A stretch of 64,000 nucleotides of DNA from QGON01 sp963691905 (GTDB lineage Bacteria; Pseudomonadota; Gammaproteobacteria; Chromatiales; Chromatiaceae). Location: positions 868,001 to 932,000 of the forward strand of contig OY829893.1 of NCBI GenBank assembly GCA_963691905.1, read 5' to 3'. Below, one piece after another: positions 32,812 to 41,648 of this stretch (positions within the stretch are counted from its first letter, which is position 1; the number at the start of each line of letters is the position of its first letter). A program made the position numbers and the translations under genes. Below the pieces are notes generated by a model. That model had not been told where the DNA came from. It did not search any database and was given only the letters and a program-made list of their open reading frames with translations.

Positions 32812-33252
32812 CTAGTCTCTCGTAAAGTAGAGATACTGGAGATCCAGTGTCTCGATGGTCAGTTCATTGTTCATAGCGTTGAAATCCGAGACGGACCACT
32901 TCTTCGGCCAGGCGTGGAAAATGTTCCAACTCATCACCGGTTCGTGTTTTTCGTTGAGCAGGGTGATCAGTATGTCGACCGGTTTGATCTCCAGGGTCTG
33001 CATGGTCCGGTTGCACCAGTCGATGAGATCGGAGTTACGCATCATGCCCCGTTTCAGACTCAGCGTGCCGTAGCTGGTCTTGGTAGGCAGGATGTACTCG
33101 AAGCGGTTTTCACCGCCCTCTTTGATGGTCTCCGTCTCCATGCTGACCTCCAGGCCACCGATGGTTTGGAAGCGGCTGTCATTAGTGCCGAAATCAGCAC
33201 TAATGAATTCGACCTGGAAGTGGAACCCTGGATAGAAGTCGTACTCCGACAT
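32812..33252 (-). CDS. Tail tube protein, second copy (Afp5-like)
   Basis: A 146-residue member of the T4 gp19-like tube family. Motifs: DFYPGFHFQVEFISADFG, FQTIGGLEVSMETETIKEGGENRFEYILPTKTSYGTLSLKRGMM and DLIDWCNRTMQTLEIKPVDILITLLNEKHEPVMSWNIFHAWPKKWSVSDFNAMNNELTIETLDLQYLYF. Sequence and length parallel the first tube gene. By order it should be the tube initiator that contacts the baseplate; that is inference from synteny. It begins 16 bases after the first tube gene ends. Confidence 0.92.
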   Translation of the reverse strand: MSEYDFYPGFHFQVEFISADFGTNDSRFQTIGGLEVSMETETIKEGGENRFEYILPTKTSYGTLSLKRGMMRNSDLIDWCNRTMQTLEIKPVDILITLLNEKHEPVMSWNIFHAWPKKWSVSDFNAMNNELTIETLDLQYLYFTRD

Positions 33253-33268
33253 ATTGATCTGTCCCGGA

Positions 33269-33703
33269 TTACTCGTTCTCGATCACCAGACCTTCGTGGA
33301 CAAGCTCCATGGTTTCGATCGCCACTTCGTTGCCGTCAGCCTTCAGATCGGTGGCCGTCACCTTGGATGGCCAGGCATTCTTTACCTTCCACACCACCAC
33401 CGGTTCATGGTTTTCGTTGAGCAGGCTGATCACCAGATCCCGACGCTCCACGGTCTGTAGCTTGGCGGTATCCTTCCACCAGTTGAAGAACTCGTTGTCA
33501 CTGGCGAAGGTGCCTCTTTTCAGGGTGATGTTGCTGTACTTCTTCAGACCCGGCATGCGGATCTTGCTGAACTCAGGACTCATGCCGTGCCGGTATTCGA
33601 TCATCTCTGTCTCGACCTCAAGGCCGGAGACCTCGCTGAAACCGACGCTGGAACCGCCCCACTCGACCACGAAGTGGAATTTTGCGAGAGGATAATTTGC
33701 CAT
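33269..33703 (-). CDS. Tail tube protein, main (Afp1-like)
   Basis: A 144-residue tube protein. It shows the family's GxG and strand pattern: AKFHFVVEWGGSSVGFSEVSGLEVETEMIEYRHGMSPEFSKIRMPGLKKYSNITLKRGTFASDNEFFNWWKDTAKLQTVERRDLVISLLNENHEPVVVWKVKNAWPSKVTATDLKADGNEVAIETMELVHEGL. This paralogue is probably the major tube subunit stacked as hexameric rings. It lies 75 bases after the sheath gene and is followed by the second tube gene. Confidence 0.93.
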   Translation of the reverse strand: MANYPLAKFHFVVEWGGSSVGFSEVSGLEVETEMIEYRHGMSPEFSKIRMPGLKKYSNITLKRGTFASDNEFFNWWKDTAKLQTVERRDLVISLLNENHEPVVVWKVKNAWPSKVTATDLKADGNEVAIETMELVHEGLVIENE

Positions 33704-33778
33704 GACTGTACCTCGTATCCGTTAGCGGACGCAGACTGCAGGCCTGCGCATCTCTGTTTCCCTGTAAAAAATCATTTA

Positions 33779-35941
33779 TCAGGAGACCTGCATCTTGTGG
33801 GAGAAACGCAGGATGATGAACTCTGCGGGCCGAACCGCGGCCATGCCGATCTCAACGATCAATTTGCCTTCATTGATATCCTGCGCCGTCATGGTCTGTC
33901 CCAGGCCCACGTTGACGAAGAAGGCATCGTCTGGCACCGCACCGGCGAGGGCGCCATTGCGCCACTGAATCAACAGAAAGTTCTCGATCATGCCCCTGAC
34001 CTTGACCCAGGTGTTCTTGTCGTTGGGTTCAAAGACGAAACGGGATGAGGCCTTCTTGACCGACTCCTCGACCATGTTGAAGAAGCGCCGCACATTGACG
34101 TAACGCCACTCGTTGCTGTTGCCGTCGAGGGTGCGGGCACCCCAGACCAGGATGCCCTTGCCGATGAAGGGGCGGATGATGTTGACCGATTTTCCGGCTA
34201 CTGTGTCCACGTTGTAGTCGGCCTGCTCCGCATGGGTGACGACTTCGGAGACGCCCTTGACGCTGGAGAGGCTGACATTGGCAGGGGCCTTGTGTACACC
34301 GCGGCTGGCATCCACTGCCGCATAGGCACCGGCGATAGCTGCGCTTGGGGGTAGCTCGGTAACCGCATTGGAGACCCGGTTGATCAGGTTGCGCAGTAGC
34401 GGAAAACCGTCAACCAGGGTTTCGTGATAGCTGTTTTCCAGGGCGCGGGTCTCGGCCTTGATGCCGGCAACCGCTTCATCCACCGATTTGAATACTTTAC
34501 TCACCAGGCGTGCGCCGCTCTCCATATTTTTCGCGCGCTTTTTATTCGCATCCTCATCGACAGCCGGCCCGGCGGCACCTTCCGGATAGATGGAGGTGAG
34601 TTCAAAGGCCGGCAGATCGGCTTTGGTAAAGGCGTTGTCTCCGCCCTGCGTCCATGCGGCAGCCGTCATCCCGGCACTGTGGGCTGCGAAGTAGTCTTCA
34701 TGCTCGTCGACATTGCCGTCTGCGTCGGCATCCTCGCCTGTGGCGATGAACATACCGGCGCCTCTGGTGTAGTTGTTGAGCGTCTGCATCTGGTAAAAGA
34801 GGCTGTTTTTAATCAGCGTCTGTGCGTAGTCCGTAAGGAAGGTGGTGCCGTCCGGGTCGAAGGGGGCATCAGGGTCGCCTGGATCTGCCGCCACGCGCTG
34901 GCTGAAATCGGTGTCGGCCTTGGCGACCTCATCCAGCATGGCGTTCACCAGGATGTAGATGTAGTCGAACAGCGCCTGATAGGCATCCTGTACCGGACCG
35001 ATCGGATTGGCCGCTGTGTCAGCGTTAAAGGTGGCGAGTGCATTACGGAAGTCGTTGTATTTTGCCTGATAGCCGGCATCCACTGATTCTGCATCGGTGG
35101 TGTTGTCGGCGAGAAATTTCTTTAATCCGGCAGTGGCATCGTCGAGCAGGCGATCTGTGTCGGCGGAGGCGCGGGTCAGGCGGCTGATGGCCTGCTGGGT
35201 GTCCCCGTCCTCGGTCAGATTGTCGAGGCTGACGGGATTGCCGAGCTTGAAGAGATGGCCCGTCAACTGACGGACTTTTACCGTCTTGCTCAGGTTGGTC
35301 TTCAGCCAGGGTCCGTAGGCAGCGCCATACTTGAGATTCTGCATGCCGACCTTGTTGCGAAAGTCGGCGATACTGTCGCGCAGATCCATGCTGCCACCAT
35401 TCTCCTGCAACAGATCGAGAATGGCGAAGCGGTCCTTCAGGTCGCCGCTCTGTTTCAGCGCCTCCTGCTGCAGGGTGTAGAACTTGTCGTCCTTCAGTTG
35501 CACCGCATCGGGCATTACCAGTAGGGTCGGTTCATCCTCGCGGGCGATGGCGGCGAGCCCAGCGCTGAGGCGAGCCTTATTGATGGTGTCGTTGTAGTCG
35601 CCGACCGAGACGATGTAGCACTTGCTGCCGCCGTTGGCGAAGAAGAGCCGCATGCTGTCGTAGAGCAGAAAAGTGGCTGTGAGGCTGGCGTTGGTGATGC
35701 TGTTGCCGGCGTCCATCTCCACGCGGTTGACATTGACATCGGGAGCGGCCCCAAACAACTCCTCGTAATCGGCCAGAGAACGGATGAGCTCGGGTATATC
35801 GTGCAGGGATTCCCCCCGCTTTTCCGCCAACTGTGTGTAGCCGATGAAGGCGGGGACAGCGGTCTCCACCTGAGCGACAGAGGGTGGGAAGAGGGATATC
35901 TCTTCGGTGTAGACGCCGGGGGTTTTGACTACGAGTGCCAT
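33779..35941 (-). CDS. Contractile tail sheath protein
   Basis: A 720-residue sheath protein that contracts to drive the tube. The N-terminal handshake segment LVVKTPGVYTEEISLFPPSVAQVETAVPAFIGYTQLAE and the C-terminal conserved domain (SVNIIRPFIGKGILVWGARTLD, WRYVNVRRFFNMVEESVKKASSRFVFEPNDKNTWVKVRGMIENFLLIQWRNGALAG, EGKLIVEIGMAAVRPAEFIILRFSHKM) are typical. The middle carries a large insertion (about residues 230-500), including DADADGNVDEHED, which resembles an EF-hand loop. It is the only sheath gene in the locus; Afp has three. It follows the 463-aa gene by 17 bases. Confidence 0.93.
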   Translation of the reverse strand: MALVVKTPGVYTEEISLFPPSVAQVETAVPAFIGYTQLAEKRGESLHDIPELIRSLADYEELFGAAPDVNVNRVEMDAGNSITNASLTATFLLYDSMRLFFANGGSKCYIVSVGDYNDTINKARLSAGLAAIAREDEPTLLVMPDAVQLKDDKFYTLQQEALKQSGDLKDRFAILDLLQENGGSMDLRDSIADFRNKVGMQNLKYGAAYGPWLKTNLSKTVKVRQLTGHLFKLGNPVSLDNLTEDGDTQQAISRLTRASADTDRLLDDATAGLKKFLADNTTDAESVDAGYQAKYNDFRNALATFNADTAANPIGPVQDAYQALFDYIYILVNAMLDEVAKADTDFSQRVAADPGDPDAPFDPDGTTFLTDYAQTLIKNSLFYQMQTLNNYTRGAGMFIATGEDADADGNVDEHEDYFAAHSAGMTAAAWTQGGDNAFTKADLPAFELTSIYPEGAAGPAVDEDANKKRAKNMESGARLVSKVFKSVDEAVAGIKAETRALENSYHETLVDGFPLLRNLINRVSNAVTELPPSAAIAGAYAAVDASRGVHKAPANVSLSSVKGVSEVVTHAEQADYNVDTVAGKSVNIIRPFIGKGILVWGARTLDGNSNEWRYVNVRRFFNMVEESVKKASSRFVFEPNDKNTWVKVRGMIENFLLIQWRNGALAGAVPDDAFFVNVGLGQTMTAQDINEGKLIVEIGMAAVRPAEFIILRFSHKMQVS

Positions 35942-35958
35942 GGTGGTCTCCCTGATGG

Positions 35959-37350
35959 TTAACTGGTCAAATAGATGTCCGAAAAGATTCGGCCGTCTTC
36001 GGGATGGATCGAATGGGTGTCAGTGGGATTTGGCAGATACTGACTGGTGTCGTTGCGGAGCAGGGGGATGAACCCCCTGGTCAGCGGTTGTGCATTGCTG
36101 GTGATCAACCGGCTGGGCGTTGTGCCAGCTTCCACAGTGAGGCCGTCACCGGGAGTCGCAATCAGGTCGCCACTCAGCGGTTGGGGGAACTGGTAGCGCC
36201 AGTAGGTGGCGCGGTTGATGAAGTTAACGAGGTATTCGGGTGATTGCAGAACCCCGTCGCCATCCAGTAATCGATAATCATCGGCGCTTGCTTCCAGTTC
36301 GATCAGGCCGAACAGGCGGCTGCCGGCAAGATCGTTATCCAGATAGAAGAACCGTTCACTGTCTGCCAATGGCAAGCCGTCGGCGCCGAAAAGTTGCAGA
36401 CGGTAGCGGCCGGATTTGAGCGCGGCCAGGTCGACGGTGATTTCGTTTTGTTCGCCGTCCCCATCGTAGGTTTCCTCTAACAGCATCTGTGCGTCGAGAT
36501 CGAATACCCGTAGTTTCAGGTAGTGCTGTGGATTGTCCAGGGCAATGGAGAGGTGGTTGGGGTAGAGCGGTAGCCAGTCGTCGCGGCTGACGCCCTGTAG
36601 CAGGGGGCTGTACTGGCGTAACCAGTGGGCCGGGTTGGAAAAATTGCCGCTGGGATCGTCGATTTGCGACTCGTAGACGCTGCCGTTGTGGATAACGTGC
36701 TCTCCCGTGACCACTTCGCCCGCCGGGATTGGACCGCTCTCGTAGATGTCATAAGGCGGAAAGGTCAGCCAGTCTTCGATGTCGAAAGTGTCACCGGCTT
36801 CGATCTTGTCTGGCGCGCTGAGCCGCTGTTGCGGATCGAGCGGGTCGTCAATCAGCAGGTCACCCGGCTGGTACTGAACGGCATCACTGAAACCCTGCAA
36901 CGAACGGGACAGGTGCAGGCTGTTCTGTTCCGGGTTATCGGCATTGTTTGAGAAGTGGTAGATCCCCCCCTGCAGTTTGTCGAGGGGCAGGTTGGTGATG
37001 TCGAGGAAATGGGGGTTTCTCAGTCGCAGGGAGAAACGCAGCTTGAAGCCCGGTTCCAGTCCTGTTGCGAAAACCGCCGCACCGCTGTCGGGATCCCGGC
37101 TGACCGGTGCGGCGACGAGAAAGCCGTCTCCAGTCTGGCGGTAGACCAACCGGTAACGGTTGATCAGCAGTCGGCAGTCGGCAGTGGGTTGGATCTCCAG
37201 ATCCTGATGGATGTCAGTCTGATCCAGGATTTTCTGTTGTGCATTCGGGGCGAGAGACTCAAAGCACGCCTGGCCGCGATCAAAGTAGTAACCGTGGCGA
37301 AAGCGGACGGTGCAGAGCGGACGATATTCGATGCCTACCGTCTCGCTCAT
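35959..37350 (-). CDS. Unknown 463-aa protein of the eCIS operon
   Basis: I do not recognise this family. It has 463 residues, no signal peptide or membrane segment, and appears strand-rich. The N-terminus is basic-aromatic (VRFRHGYYFDRGQ). Around residues 210-240, GEHVIHNGSVYESQIDDPSGNFSNPAHWLR resembles the small aromatic carbohydrate-binding modules of family 5/12 (chitin-binding type). The end has repeated LYPNHLSIAL, YLKLRVFDLDAQMLLEETYDG and RYRLQLFGADGL strands. Position between the DUF4255 and sheath genes suggests a particle part, perhaps a collar or receptor-binding protein. Confidence in the function is low. Confidence 0.5.
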   Translation of the reverse strand: MSETVGIEYRPLCTVRFRHGYYFDRGQACFESLAPNAQQKILDQTDIHQDLEIQPTADCRLLINRYRLVYRQTGDGFLVAAPVSRDPDSGAAVFATGLEPGFKLRFSLRLRNPHFLDITNLPLDKLQGGIYHFSNNADNPEQNSLHLSRSLQGFSDAVQYQPGDLLIDDPLDPQQRLSAPDKIEAGDTFDIEDWLTFPPYDIYESGPIPAGEVVTGEHVIHNGSVYESQIDDPSGNFSNPAHWLRQYSPLLQGVSRDDWLPLYPNHLSIALDNPQHYLKLRVFDLDAQMLLEETYDGDGEQNEITVDLAALKSGRYRLQLFGADGLPLADSERFFYLDNDLAGSRLFGLIELEASADDYRLLDGDGVLQSPEYLVNFINRATYWRYQFPQPLSGDLIATPGDGLTVEAGTTPSRLITSNAQPLTRGFIPLLRNDTSQYLPNPTDTHSIHPEDGRIFSDIYLTS

Positions 37351-37354
37351 GGCC

Positions 37355-37939
37355 CTAGTTCCGCTGTCCGTGAATGAGGTCGATGGCCGTGATCGGTTGT
37401 GCCGGCTCGCCGCTGCTCTCCGCCTCCAGGCGCAGTAACCGTGCCTTGTACATCACGAATGGCACCTGCTTGCCGCCGAGACTGCCCCACAGATCGTTGA
37501 TTTCCTGAAAACTGAGAGTATGCAGATCGAGTTGAACACTGAACGCCTCGGGTAGCTGTTTTTCCGGTTGGTTATGGCGATGGAAATCGAAGCCGCGATG
37601 GGACTGGAAAAAAAGCAGAATCTGGGAGAGTCGCTCCAGCGCCAGGTCGTAGTGGGTCAGGTTGGCGCTGAAGAGTAGAAACATATTGAGGTGGACGGGG
37701 CGTTCCGCAAGCTCCTTCCGGCCGTTGTGCAATTTGTGTATCGGGCCGTTCTTCATGGTCTTCTCCTCTTCGAGGTTGACCAGACTGAGCACGACCTTGT
37801 CTTTGATAGAGGCTTCTGAGGGGAGGCTGTCCTGATTTTCCAGTTGCGCGATATTACCCAGGGTGACGGGCTTGCTGCCGGCGTCGCCGAGGTGAAGATT
37901 GAGTTGTGTAACCAACAATTCCAATGCGGTTTTAATCAT
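37355..37939 (-). CDS. DUF4255 (Pvc16 N-terminal-like) tube terminator/cap protein
   Basis: A 194-residue protein of the DUF4255 family (Afp16 type), which caps the tube and sheath at the end distant from the baseplate. It opens MIKTALELLVTQLNLHLG and contains KDKVVLSLVNLEEEKTMKNG, VHLNMFLLFSANLTHYDLALERLSQILLFFQSHRGFDFHRH and HTLSFQEINDLWGSLGGKQVPFVMYKARLLRLE, all typical. ATG 37939 is preceded by AGGGAAG. The frame stays open upstream to 38242, and a start at ATG 38089 would add 50 residues that I cannot assign. First gene of the operon; five bases separate it from the 463-aa gene. Confidence 0.88.
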   Translation of the reverse strand: MIKTALELLVTQLNLHLGDAGSKPVTLGNIAQLENQDSLPSEASIKDKVVLSLVNLEEEKTMKNGPIHKLHNGRKELAERPVHLNMFLLFSANLTHYDLALERLSQILLFFQSHRGFDFHRHNQPEKQLPEAFSVQLDLHTLSFQEINDLWGSLGGKQVPFVMYKARLLRLEAESSGEPAQPITAIDLIHGQRN

Positions 37940-38109
37940 CTTCCCTAGACTGTCTTTACCCTTGGATGGGGCTATTGTTTCAGCATCAGATCCGGTGCTG
38001 ATCTCCTCTCTCTTCTGATAGAGTAGACTACGAATCTGGTGAAGTAAATGATTGTCAGGCCCTAGTGGAATTGTTGTGGATGCGGTCATGAAACAGGGAA
38101 AAACGTCAC
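37940..38109. promoter_or_regulatory. Divergent intergenic region of the eCIS locus
   Basis: 170 bases lie between the DUF4255 start (minus) and the ATPase start (plus), so promoters for both eCIS transcription units should lie here. I did not find a clear sigma70 or FNR-type site. Part of it may be coding if DUF4255 starts at ATG 38089. Confidence 0.5.
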
Positions 38110-39426
38110 GTGGAAACAAGGCTGAAAAATCTGAGTGAGGGGCTGGCTGCACTGGAGCAGTGGGTCCGCTACAGGCTTGCAGAGCTGCTGGGGCGGGAAC
38201 ATAAGATTGAGGTGGAAGCCGTTCGGTCCCGTCTGGCCGCACTTGAACTGTTGCCGGGTCAACGTCTTCCGTTTGAGGAAAACCTGGCGCTGATCACGGC
38301 TCTGGCGCCACATCTGCAATCCGATTTTTTTGACCGGATCTTTGCCGAAGTGCTGCCGCAAAATGGTGATTATCCCTCCCTCGGAGGGCTTCGTGGAACC
38401 CAGTTCCGGGGATTTATACCGACGGGAGAGACGTTGATGTTTCTCCTGGCCGGGAGGGACCTGAAACAGCGTTTGTATCTCAAGCAGCTGTTTGAAGAGA
38501 CCCACCTGTTCAGCCGGGAGGGGCTGCTCTATCTGGATCCGGCCCCGCCGGGTGAGCCGATCCTGAGCGGTCGTTTGAGTATGCCCAGTGAAATCGTCTC
38601 TCTGCTAACGAGCGGGGTGGCTGAGGGACCTAGGTTCGGTATGGACTTTCCAGCCCAGTACCTTACGACGGATCGAGAGTGGGATGAGCTGGTTTTGCGT
38701 CCGGCGACGCGGGATCAGCTGGCGGAACTGCGCAACTGGTTGACCCACCGGCATCATCTGTTGAACGAGTGGGGCATGGGGCGGGTCTTTCGCCCCGGAT
38801 ACCGGGCGCTGTTTCATGGTCCGCCGGGAACCGGCAAGACTTTTACCGCGACCCTGCTTGGCAAGGTGACCGGACGGGATCTGTTTCGTATCGATCTGTC
38901 GATGGTGATCTCGAAATATATTGGTGAAACGGAAAAAAACCTGGAGAAGGTCTTCTCCCGCGCCGAGCATCGTGACTGGATCCTCTTTTTCGATGAGGCC
39001 GATGCCCTGTTCGGCAAGCGCACCGGGGTGCGGGACGCACACGACCGTTATGCGAATCAGGAGGTCTCCTATCTGTTGCAGCGGATCGAGCAGTTTTCCG
39101 GGCTGGTGATTCTTGCCTCAAACCTGAAAAGCAACATCGACACCGCCTTTATGCGGCGCTTTCAGTCGGTGGTTCATTTCCCCGCACCGGGTCCGGAAGA
39201 GCGTTATCAGATCTGGCAGCGGCTGCTTCCGAGTCAAGTCCGGTTGGAGCATGGATTGGATATGCGGGCGCTGTGCCGGCGCTATGAGCTGACCGGCTCC
39301 AATATCGCCAATATCATGCAGTATGCATTGCTGCAGACGCTCTCCCGTCAATCCGATACTCTGCAAAAAGTGGATCTGTTGGAGGCAATCGAGCGGGAGT
39401 ATCAGAAGGAGGGGCGTTCTTTATAA
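38110..39426 (+). CDS. AAA+ ATPase of the eCIS (Afp15-like)
   Basis: A 438-residue AAA+ ATPase. Walker A GPPGTGKTFTATLL lies near residues 237-250, Walker B ILFFDEADALFG near 291-302, sensor-like LASNLKSNIDTAFMRRF near 336-352 and arginine finger region next to it. The N-terminal 200 residues are a variable helical domain. Afp15-type ATPases are needed for particle assembly. GTG 38110 is preceded by AGGGAAAAAC. It is transcribed opposite to the structural operon. Confidence 0.9.
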   Translation: METRLKNLSEGLAALEQWVRYRLAELLGREHKIEVEAVRSRLAALELLPGQRLPFEENLALITALAPHLQSDFFDRIFAEVLPQNGDYPSLGGLRGTQFRGFIPTGETLMFLLAGRDLKQRLYLKQLFEETHLFSREGLLYLDPAPPGEPILSGRLSMPSEIVSLLTSGVAEGPRFGMDFPAQYLTTDREWDELVLRPATRDQLAELRNWLTHRHHLLNEWGMGRVFRPGYRALFHGPPGTGKTFTATLLGKVTGRDLFRIDLSMVISKYIGETEKNLEKVFSRAEHRDWILFFDEADALFGKRTGVRDAHDRYANQEVSYLLQRIEQFSGLVILASNLKSNIDTAFMRRFQSVVHFPAPGPEERYQIWQRLLPSQVRLEHGLDMRALCRRYELTGSNIANIMQYALLQTLSRQSDTLQKVDLLEAIEREYQKEGRSL

Positions 39427-39485
39427 CTCACGTTTTGGAGTTTAAGACATCCTGAAAAGATGAAGGGCGGCGTTTAATTCATCTG

Positions 39486-39552
39486 GTAGGGTGCGCCTGT
39501 GCGCACCATGATTGCTGTAACTGCTTATTCTGGTGCGCACAGCGCACCCTAC
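39486..39552. repeat. GTAGGGTGCGC-type inverted repeat
   Basis: GTAGGGTGCGCCTGTGCGCA at 39486 and its inverted partner GTGCGCACAGCGCACCCTAC ending at 39552 lie in the 257-base gap after the eCIS ATPase. Same family as 32696-32773. The gap holds no gene that I can support. Confidence 0.8.
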
Positions 39553-39636
39553 TTCCGTCACTACGGAGTCATCGCGGCGGGGGCGCCGCTCCACATTTGA
39601 AATATCCCATCTGTTTGCAGCGGTAGCTCGTTGAAA

Positions 39637-39658
39637 GGCAGCGCCCTGGGGCGCTGCC
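39637..39658. terminator. GC-rich hairpin, probable 3' structure of the cytochrome gene
   Basis: GGCAGCGCC and GGCGCTGCC form a perfect 9-bp stem with a 4-base loop, 26 bases beyond the stop of the minus-strand cytochrome gene (stop at 39684). In minus-strand sense the stem is followed by TTTCAA, a weak U tract, so terminator function is possible but not certain. Confidence 0.45.
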
Positions 39659-39683
39659 AAACAGTGCTAAGTCCGACAGCCTC

Positions 39684-41648
39684 TTAGGTTATGGTCGCAA
39701 AGCCAATCGCAACCAGTGTCAGTAGCGTCAATCCAAAGAAGATCAGGATCGTGCCAAGAATATCGGAGCCTCTCTGCATCCCCTTCGAAGGCTTGTTCAC
39801 CAGATACTTCTCCAGCTCCCCACTTGCTTCCAGACGCTCGTACTCCCGCTTATGCTCATGCTTGAACTCATCAAGTGGCACAGCCCCGGTAAAAATGGAG
39901 GTGCTCATCGGGAATTTGTCCGGGCGGAAGTGGGCATTGAAGAAATGCACCGAGAACAGGAATATGGTGGCCAACAGGGCCTCTTCCGCATGGATGATTG
40001 TCGCAATATTAAAGACAAAGCCTGGCAGTATTATTGCTGTCTTGGTCGGCAAGAAGAGCATCAGGCCACTCAAGCCGATAACGCCTGCACCCCAGAAGGG
40101 GGCCCAGTAATCAAACTTCTGCCAGTAGGACCAGCGGTCAAAGCTGGGCCGCTCCGCCTTGCCGAAGAACCAGCGGAACATCGCTTTCAGATCGTGCCAG
40201 TCCTGCCAGTTGGGTATCATCGATGTGGGTCCGAACCAGCGGAACGTCTTGCGCTCAGAGATGAAGACGGTGTAACCGGCGATGGCGACGTGCACCAGGA
40301 ACACTGACAACCAAATGGTTGCCGCTGTACGGTGAATGATGGCCTCAATCTGTGGCCCGCCGAGTATTTTGATTACGAATGGCGCCCAATCGGTATGGGA
40401 GAAGAGCAGGGTGGAGCCGGTCAATACCAGTGTCATGGTGCTCATGGCGAACAGCAGGTGGATGACGCGCCAGGCAACACTGAAACGACGAAAATAGACC
40501 GTCTCTTCTCCCGCGGGGGGGATGTATCCCTTGCCCTGCTGGCGATCACGAAACTCCCTGTAGAACCAGAACAGGACGTGGGTCCAGAAGAAGAGGAACA
40601 CGCCGATAATCAGCGCCTCCATGAATTTTGCGGTTATCCAGATACCGGGATAACGCTCGAAATCATCGGCATTACCATGAGCATGGAAACCCAGGAACCC
40701 TTCAGGGGCATCCTCATGGCACTGCTGGCAGGTCTCCAGGCGATTATCGATATGTATGCTGGAAGTCGGGTCATCGATCTTCTTCAGCTCGTGACCACCA
40801 TGGCAATCGTAACATTTCGCGGTATTGGTATAACCCAGTCGGTTGACCTGGCCATGGTAGGAAGAGAGATAGGTCTTCAATGACTCCTCATGGCAGCTAC
40901 CACAGTTCTGGGTGATTGCGAGTTTCATTGAATCGGCTTCAGGTGATTCAATGTTGTGCGTGGAATGACAGTCCGAGCAGACAGCGGCATCACTGTTCTT
41001 TTTCTCCGTCACTTCCTTGCCGTGGATGGATGTCAGGTAGGCCTGTTTCTGCTCCTCATGGCACTTGCCGCACACATCAGGATTCTTCAGGCGATGTTCA
41101 TCTCGCTGCTCACTGCCCAAGGTGCCGATGTTGTGGGGTTCATGACAGTCGTGACAAGCGGCATTGGTTCTGGACTGATCGGCAAGACTGGGGCGGGCAT
41201 GCACCGAGTGCATGTAGCTGTCGACCTGCTCCAAAACCACCTTCAAGCGCTTGTACTTCGGGTCGGGGCTGTCTTTCTGCTCTTCCAAATTTTCCTGGTG
41301 GCACTGCACACAACCGACGGTAATGGGCAACCTTTCGTCATGTTCCCCTTTTTTCAGGGTGACGTTGGTATGACAGCCGACACAGTATTGTTTCCCGTGG
41401 ACGCTGTTCTCGAACTTATCCGGGTCAACGTAGATGAATTTCGTCGTGCCATCTTCATACTCCCAGATCTGCTCATCTTCATCATCATCGGCATGGCACT
41501 TGGTGCATTTTTTGTTTGGCGTGATTTTTTTGCTTGCCTTTTCAGATGCAGGCGTTGAAGCCTGTTCCGTTGCAGCAATAGCAGTAAAGGCAGATAGCCC
41601 AAGCAGGGCTGCCAACATCACTGACCAGACCTTATTTATTCTCCTCAT
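39684..41648 (-). CDS. Nine-haem cytochrome c fused to a membrane cytochrome b
   Basis: A 654-residue membrane redox protein. A signal peptide (about residues 1-24, VMLAALLGLSAFTAIAA) is followed by nine CXXCH motifs in the periplasmic half: CTKCH, CVGCH, CVQCH, CHDCH, CGKCH, CSDCH, CGSCH, CYDCH and CQQCH. From about residue 330 there are about six membrane helices with the bis-His pattern of cytochrome b561-type proteins. The arrangement suggests quinone oxidation or reduction at the membrane and electron relay to a periplasmic partner. ATG 41648 has GGGGGAGAT just upstream; an earlier start would precede a proper signal peptide. Substrate unknown. Confidence 0.87.
   Translation of the reverse strand: MRRINKVWSVMLAALLGLSAFTAIAATEQASTPASEKASKKITPNKKCTKCHADDDEDEQIWEYEDGTTKFIYVDPDKFENSVHGKQYCVGCHTNVTLKKGEHDERLPITVGCVQCHQENLEEQKDSPDPKYKRLKVVLEQVDSYMHSVHARPSLADQSRTNAACHDCHEPHNIGTLGSEQRDEHRLKNPDVCGKCHEEQKQAYLTSIHGKEVTEKKNSDAAVCSDCHSTHNIESPEADSMKLAITQNCGSCHEESLKTYLSSYHGQVNRLGYTNTAKCYDCHGGHELKKIDDPTSSIHIDNRLETCQQCHEDAPEGFLGFHAHGNADDFERYPGIWITAKFMEALIIGVFLFFWTHVLFWFYREFRDRQQGKGYIPPAGEETVYFRRFSVAWRVIHLLFAMSTMTLVLTGSTLLFSHTDWAPFVIKILGGPQIEAIIHRTAATIWLSVFLVHVAIAGYTVFISERKTFRWFGPTSMIPNWQDWHDLKAMFRWFFGKAERPSFDRWSYWQKFDYWAPFWGAGVIGLSGLMLFLPTKTAIILPGFVFNIATIIHAEEALLATIFLFSVHFFNAHFRPDKFPMSTSIFTGAVPLDEFKHEHKREYERLEASGELEKYLVNKPSKGMQRGSDILGTILIFFGLTLLTLVAIGFATIT

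Noticed and set aside
38090..38242. Further N-terminal extension of the DUF4255 protein
   Set aside because: It would overlap the divergent ATPase gene. A start at ATG 38089 is possible but unproven; ATG 37939 has a better ribosome-binding site and the family start.
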